Shown here piece after piece: positions 60,990 to 64,000 of a stretch of 64,000 bases of DNA; the first letter of the stretch is position 1; each line of letters starts with the position of its first letter. Origin of the DNA: Pseudoips prasinana (Eukaryota; Arthropoda; Insecta; Lepidoptera; Nolidae); assembly GCA_951640165.1 (NCBI GenBank), contig OX621237.1, forward strand, positions 3,596,001 to 3,660,000. The letters are read 5' to 3'. The translations under genes were made by a program, and so were the position numbers. The notes below the pieces were generated by a model that saw only the letters and a list, made by a program, of their open reading frames with translations, had not been told where the DNA came from and ran no database searches.

Positions 60990-61562
60990 TTGATGTGTAT
61001 ATAATCTTGGCCCGAGAGTGTCTCTAAGAGAAAAATTCAAAGAGGTCAACATTCTAACTGTACCATCTCAGTATATATATGAAAACTTACTATATGTGCA
61101 TAAAAATATCGATTCCTTCTGTAAAAGGAGCGATACACATAATGTAAATACTAGATATAAGAATAATCTCATACTGCATACTACCCGTCTCCACAAAATA
61201 AGTAACTCTTTTATGGGGCAATGTATAAGATTCTATAACAAACTTCCCAATGATATTAGAGAATTGTCTACGAATAAGTTTAAAAGAATTATTAAAGCCA
61301 AATTGTGTAGCAGGGCATATTACAAAATTTCTGATTATTTAAGTGATAAAAGTGCTTGGGATGGAGTTGTTCTGAGTCAACACACATGATTGTAATTAAT
61401 CTTAAGTATATTTTATTTTAAAAAAGGATTCCTACTGAATTTTCTGGCAGTGTTTCTCAGTAGCTGCCACGTCATGCACTGCACGGTAGGGTAAAAAAAA
61501 TATGACGATTCCACATAAATGTAAAATTTTTACGGAATAAAGTTACTTTGACTTTGACTATA
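60990..61562 (+). pseudogene. Jockey-type LINE 3' fragment
   Basis: A frame of about 123 residues, FKEVNILTVPSQYIYENLLY to [20 protein letters not shown], parallels the C terminus of the LINE at 42262-43983. It is followed by a 3' UTR (TTCTGGCAGTGTTTCTCAGT; GCCACGTCATGCACTGCACG) and the tail ACTTTGACTTTGACTA. The C-terminal frame is still open, but there is no catalytic region. The 3' end matches 47235-47522. Confidence 0.8.
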
Positions 61563-63035
61563 TAAGATTTTTAAACATAACATCTTTGACAACGTACACA
61601 AGGGTAGGAAAGCATATTACCATCAATTGTTATTTTCCGTGATGATTCCAAAATTACATAGAAGGTCTCCACTACGTTACTAGGGTATACTTTGACTTGA
61701 GTAACTTAAAAGTCACTTTACTTGACTTTGATTTAATGACGAAAACGCTGTATAAAGTTGAATTCATACGCAAATAACTCGATTTATCAAATTACTTGAC
61801 ACTGGCAAATACTCTAAGCAAGTGGTTCTATTAAAAAAACGCCACTTGTTTGACTATGTCTTTAATATTAGCAATGTGTAGCGCCGTGTAGCGGAATAAT
61901 ATGGCTATTTTAGACTCCATTTTGTTTTTTTGTACGGGCAGCAGCAGAGTTAACTTTACAGTGCATAAGAATAACCTATTAAATCTACCTATTAACTTTG
62001 TGCGTAGAATAGACTTTAATCGAAACTTATTTGCAGTTGTTTTGAATAATTAAGTTACATTTTCATTTTTGCAGGGATTTCGTCCAGGAACTTAGTTCCT
62101 GAGAGGGCTCCCCGCACGCACATTATTTTTATCTTCAAATTAAAAAACAGAGTTGAATTGGAATTAATTAAGATGATATAACTATATTGTCACGAATTTT
62201 AGAAAGTCGTAGACGATATTAATGGTCTGAGTACTTAGAATTAAGTAGCACAATTCATATTCCCATCAAGTAATATAGTATATATTTTTAATGAAATAAA
62301 CCTGCATTGCGTTGAATGTTGAACTTTTATATTATTAATTATAATCTATGTAGCAAATTGTGAACTGTTTAAAGATTTGGAACCGTTAAATCCTGTTTAC
62401 TCGGACGTATTTCGCTACTAGAAAGGTAGGCTAGGTTGGAAATGCGTTTATACAACGCACGTGCCGCGGTAGTGGCAGCCGAGTGCCAGAAACAAATTGA
62501 TTTACATAAACATGACTGATAAATCACAGTATCACTTAGATCATGACTACCGAAAAATAAAGTGTTAAATTGTACCAGCATGTTTCGGTTCACAATCTTT
62601 CGACAGTTAACGATCTTGCGGTACTTAAAATTTCTCTTTTATTTGAGATATAATTTTAAATGTTATCCATATTTATCAAATAAAAAATTAAAATAACACA
62701 AATGTTTTTTCAATTTGAATTAGATCAAATCAAATCGCTCAGATCAGAATTAATATAAAAGTTGCCTAAAATATCATGTTACAAACAGACGTGATTTTGT
62801 TTGTCGATTTTTTTATATTGTCTGAAATCTAATAACGATTCTCACCCATCAGTTTGGCAGTTGTGGTGTAAATACTGCTTTGTATTTTATCATTTAAAAC
62901 CACGTTTATGTTTAAGAATGTCATTGACAGTCTGTTGTCAATTATGTACAATTTTTGTTGGAATAAAACCAAATATTCCTTGGTTTTGTCTTTTCTTCAC
63001 ATCAATTTATTCCAACAATAAAAACGTACCAAACA
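61563..63035. other. Intergenic and leader of the Ty3/gypsy-type element
   Basis: No cellular gene seen. TTGTTGGAATAAA (62957) and its inverse TTTATTCCAACAA (63006) lie just before the gag start and could belong to an LTR or leader, but no LTR pair or primer-binding site can be confirmed. Confidence 0.35.
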
Positions 63036-64000
63036 ATGGCTTCCTTAACGCGTTTGTTAAGACCAGATAAATTTGATACCGATCCGGGAACGCCAGCCGC
63101 TGATTTGAAATATCATCACTGGAAAAAGACATTCACGAATTATCTTGCTGAAGAAACTGAATCATCAAAAATATCTGAAGATATCAAGCTAAAGGTATTA
63201 TTAAATAGCGTATCTTTTAATGTTTATTCTTACATACGTGAAGTGAAGGACTATTCTACTGCAATAAGTCAATTGGATAAACTCTATACAAGATCGAATA
63301 ATAAGATTCACGCGCGTTACATGCTGGGTGCAGCTAAACAAAAACCCAATGAAACAGTCTCTGACTATTTACGTACTTTACATCAACTCGCGCACGACTG
63401 TAACTTCGAAGCCGTCGACGCCGAAACATACCGAAAGGAATTCATACGTGATACTTTTATAGCTGGACTTTTATCACAAGAAATTCGACAACGGCTACTA
63501 GAAAATACAGAAATAACTTTAGACGAGGCTATAATTCAAGCAACTTCTCTCGAAATGGCTAAAAATAATGCCAAGGATTTCGAAAAACAGTCTCCAGTTT
63601 TAGAGTTCAATCTCATAGACACACAGACTTCAAACTCTCCTAATCTAGCAGCCGCCCATGCCCCACCTTCACGTAGGCATTGTTTCTTCTGTGGTGGAAG
63701 TGTACACCAAAGAATATAATAATATAATGTCCAGCATTTCACGCCACTTGTCAAAACTGTAAAAAAAGAGGTCACTATGCCAAAGTTTGTAGAAGTGTGG
63801 GATCTAACGCTATATTGGACTTAGAACAAAAAAACGTCGGAGCCATTTTAGCAGCTTCTCCTACTAATTTACGTAAAGTGACTGTTTCCATTACTGTAAA
63901 TAATTACAAAGCTGATGCCTTGATTGATAGCGGTAGCTCCACTAGCTTTATTGTTAAGAATTTAGCACAGCTCTTAAGCTTAAAACGCTTTCCTTGGAAG
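63036..64000 (+). pseudogene. Ty3/gypsy-type retrotransposon: gag and start of pol, runs off window
   Basis: The 227-codon gag frame (63036-63719) has a capsid-like domain (WKKTFTNYL; KLKVLLNSVS; KPNETVSDYLRTLHQLAHDC; FIAGLLSQEIRQRLL) and the first half of a CCHC-type zinc region (CFFCGGSVHQR). Around 63711-63720 a short AT repeat breaks the frame. In a shifted frame the sequence continues with a second Cys/His knuckle (CQNCKKRGHYAKVC) and a retropepsin-like active site (ALIDSGSSTSFIV) before the window ends. The rest of pol is outside. The copy is frame-broken as it stands, unless the shift is natural or an assembly error. No envelope gene is visible here. Confidence 0.8.

Noticed and set aside
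1..64000. A new multi-gene defence, biosynthetic or regulatory system
   Set aside because: No cluster of unknown co-oriented genes exists; all long ORFs outside the three cellular genes belong to recognisable transposable-element families.

Overview
The window is eukaryotic and looks like nuclear DNA of an insect, most likely a moth or butterfly (Lepidoptera). It is AT-rich, with short exons bounded by GT/AG introns and a very dense load of interspersed repeats. The repeat types are ones I associate with Lepidoptera: an RTE LINE with an ATG-rich 3' tail, tRNA-derived SINEs, and CR1, L2-like and Jockey-like LINE pieces. No bacterial genes, CRISPR array or operon is present. The order is an inference from gene structure and repeats; no database search was run.

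Three cellular genes can be reconstructed by joining exons in phase. (1) 186-10793, plus strand: the last 14 exons (660 residues) of a coiled-coil protein matching the C-terminal half of CFAP43, a sperm and cilia axoneme protein. (2) 13802-23192, minus strand: the last five exons of a single-pass membrane protein whose tail ends in a PDZ-ligand-like -TAL. Its ectodomain is not visible in the window. (3) 24896-57938, plus strand: a complete six-exon gene for a lysosomal phospholipase A2 of the LCAT family (PLA2G15-like, 411 residues). All catalytic residues are present and intron 3 is about 25 kb.

Nearly everything else is mobile DNA. Autonomous or once-autonomous elements are: a long-terminal-inverted-repeat DNA element in a CFAP43 intron (3616-5334); a CR1 LINE (about 14890-20140) split by a complete Tc1-type transposon (16786-18376); two 5'-truncated LINEs (31240-32115 and 32440-34875); an almost intact RTE LINE with a 15-bp target duplication (36248-39308); a Jockey-type LINE (42262-43983) and LINE fragments of similar 3'-end type; an almost intact mariner (50178-51472); and the gag end of a Ty3/gypsy-type retrotransposon at the right edge (63036-64000).

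Non-autonomous families include at least four SINE families, a 114-142 bp TA-targeting MITE in four copies, several fold-back elements, a 57-bp coding-like minisatellite and two oppositely oriented 19-bp arrays. Several insertions are nested, so their relative ages can be read directly. I see no convincing new multi-gene system. The most informative signals are the nested insertions, the SINE/RTE shared tail, the orphan 3' half of the membrane gene, and the block of odd repeats at 54.7-56.9 kb beside PLA2G15 exon 5.
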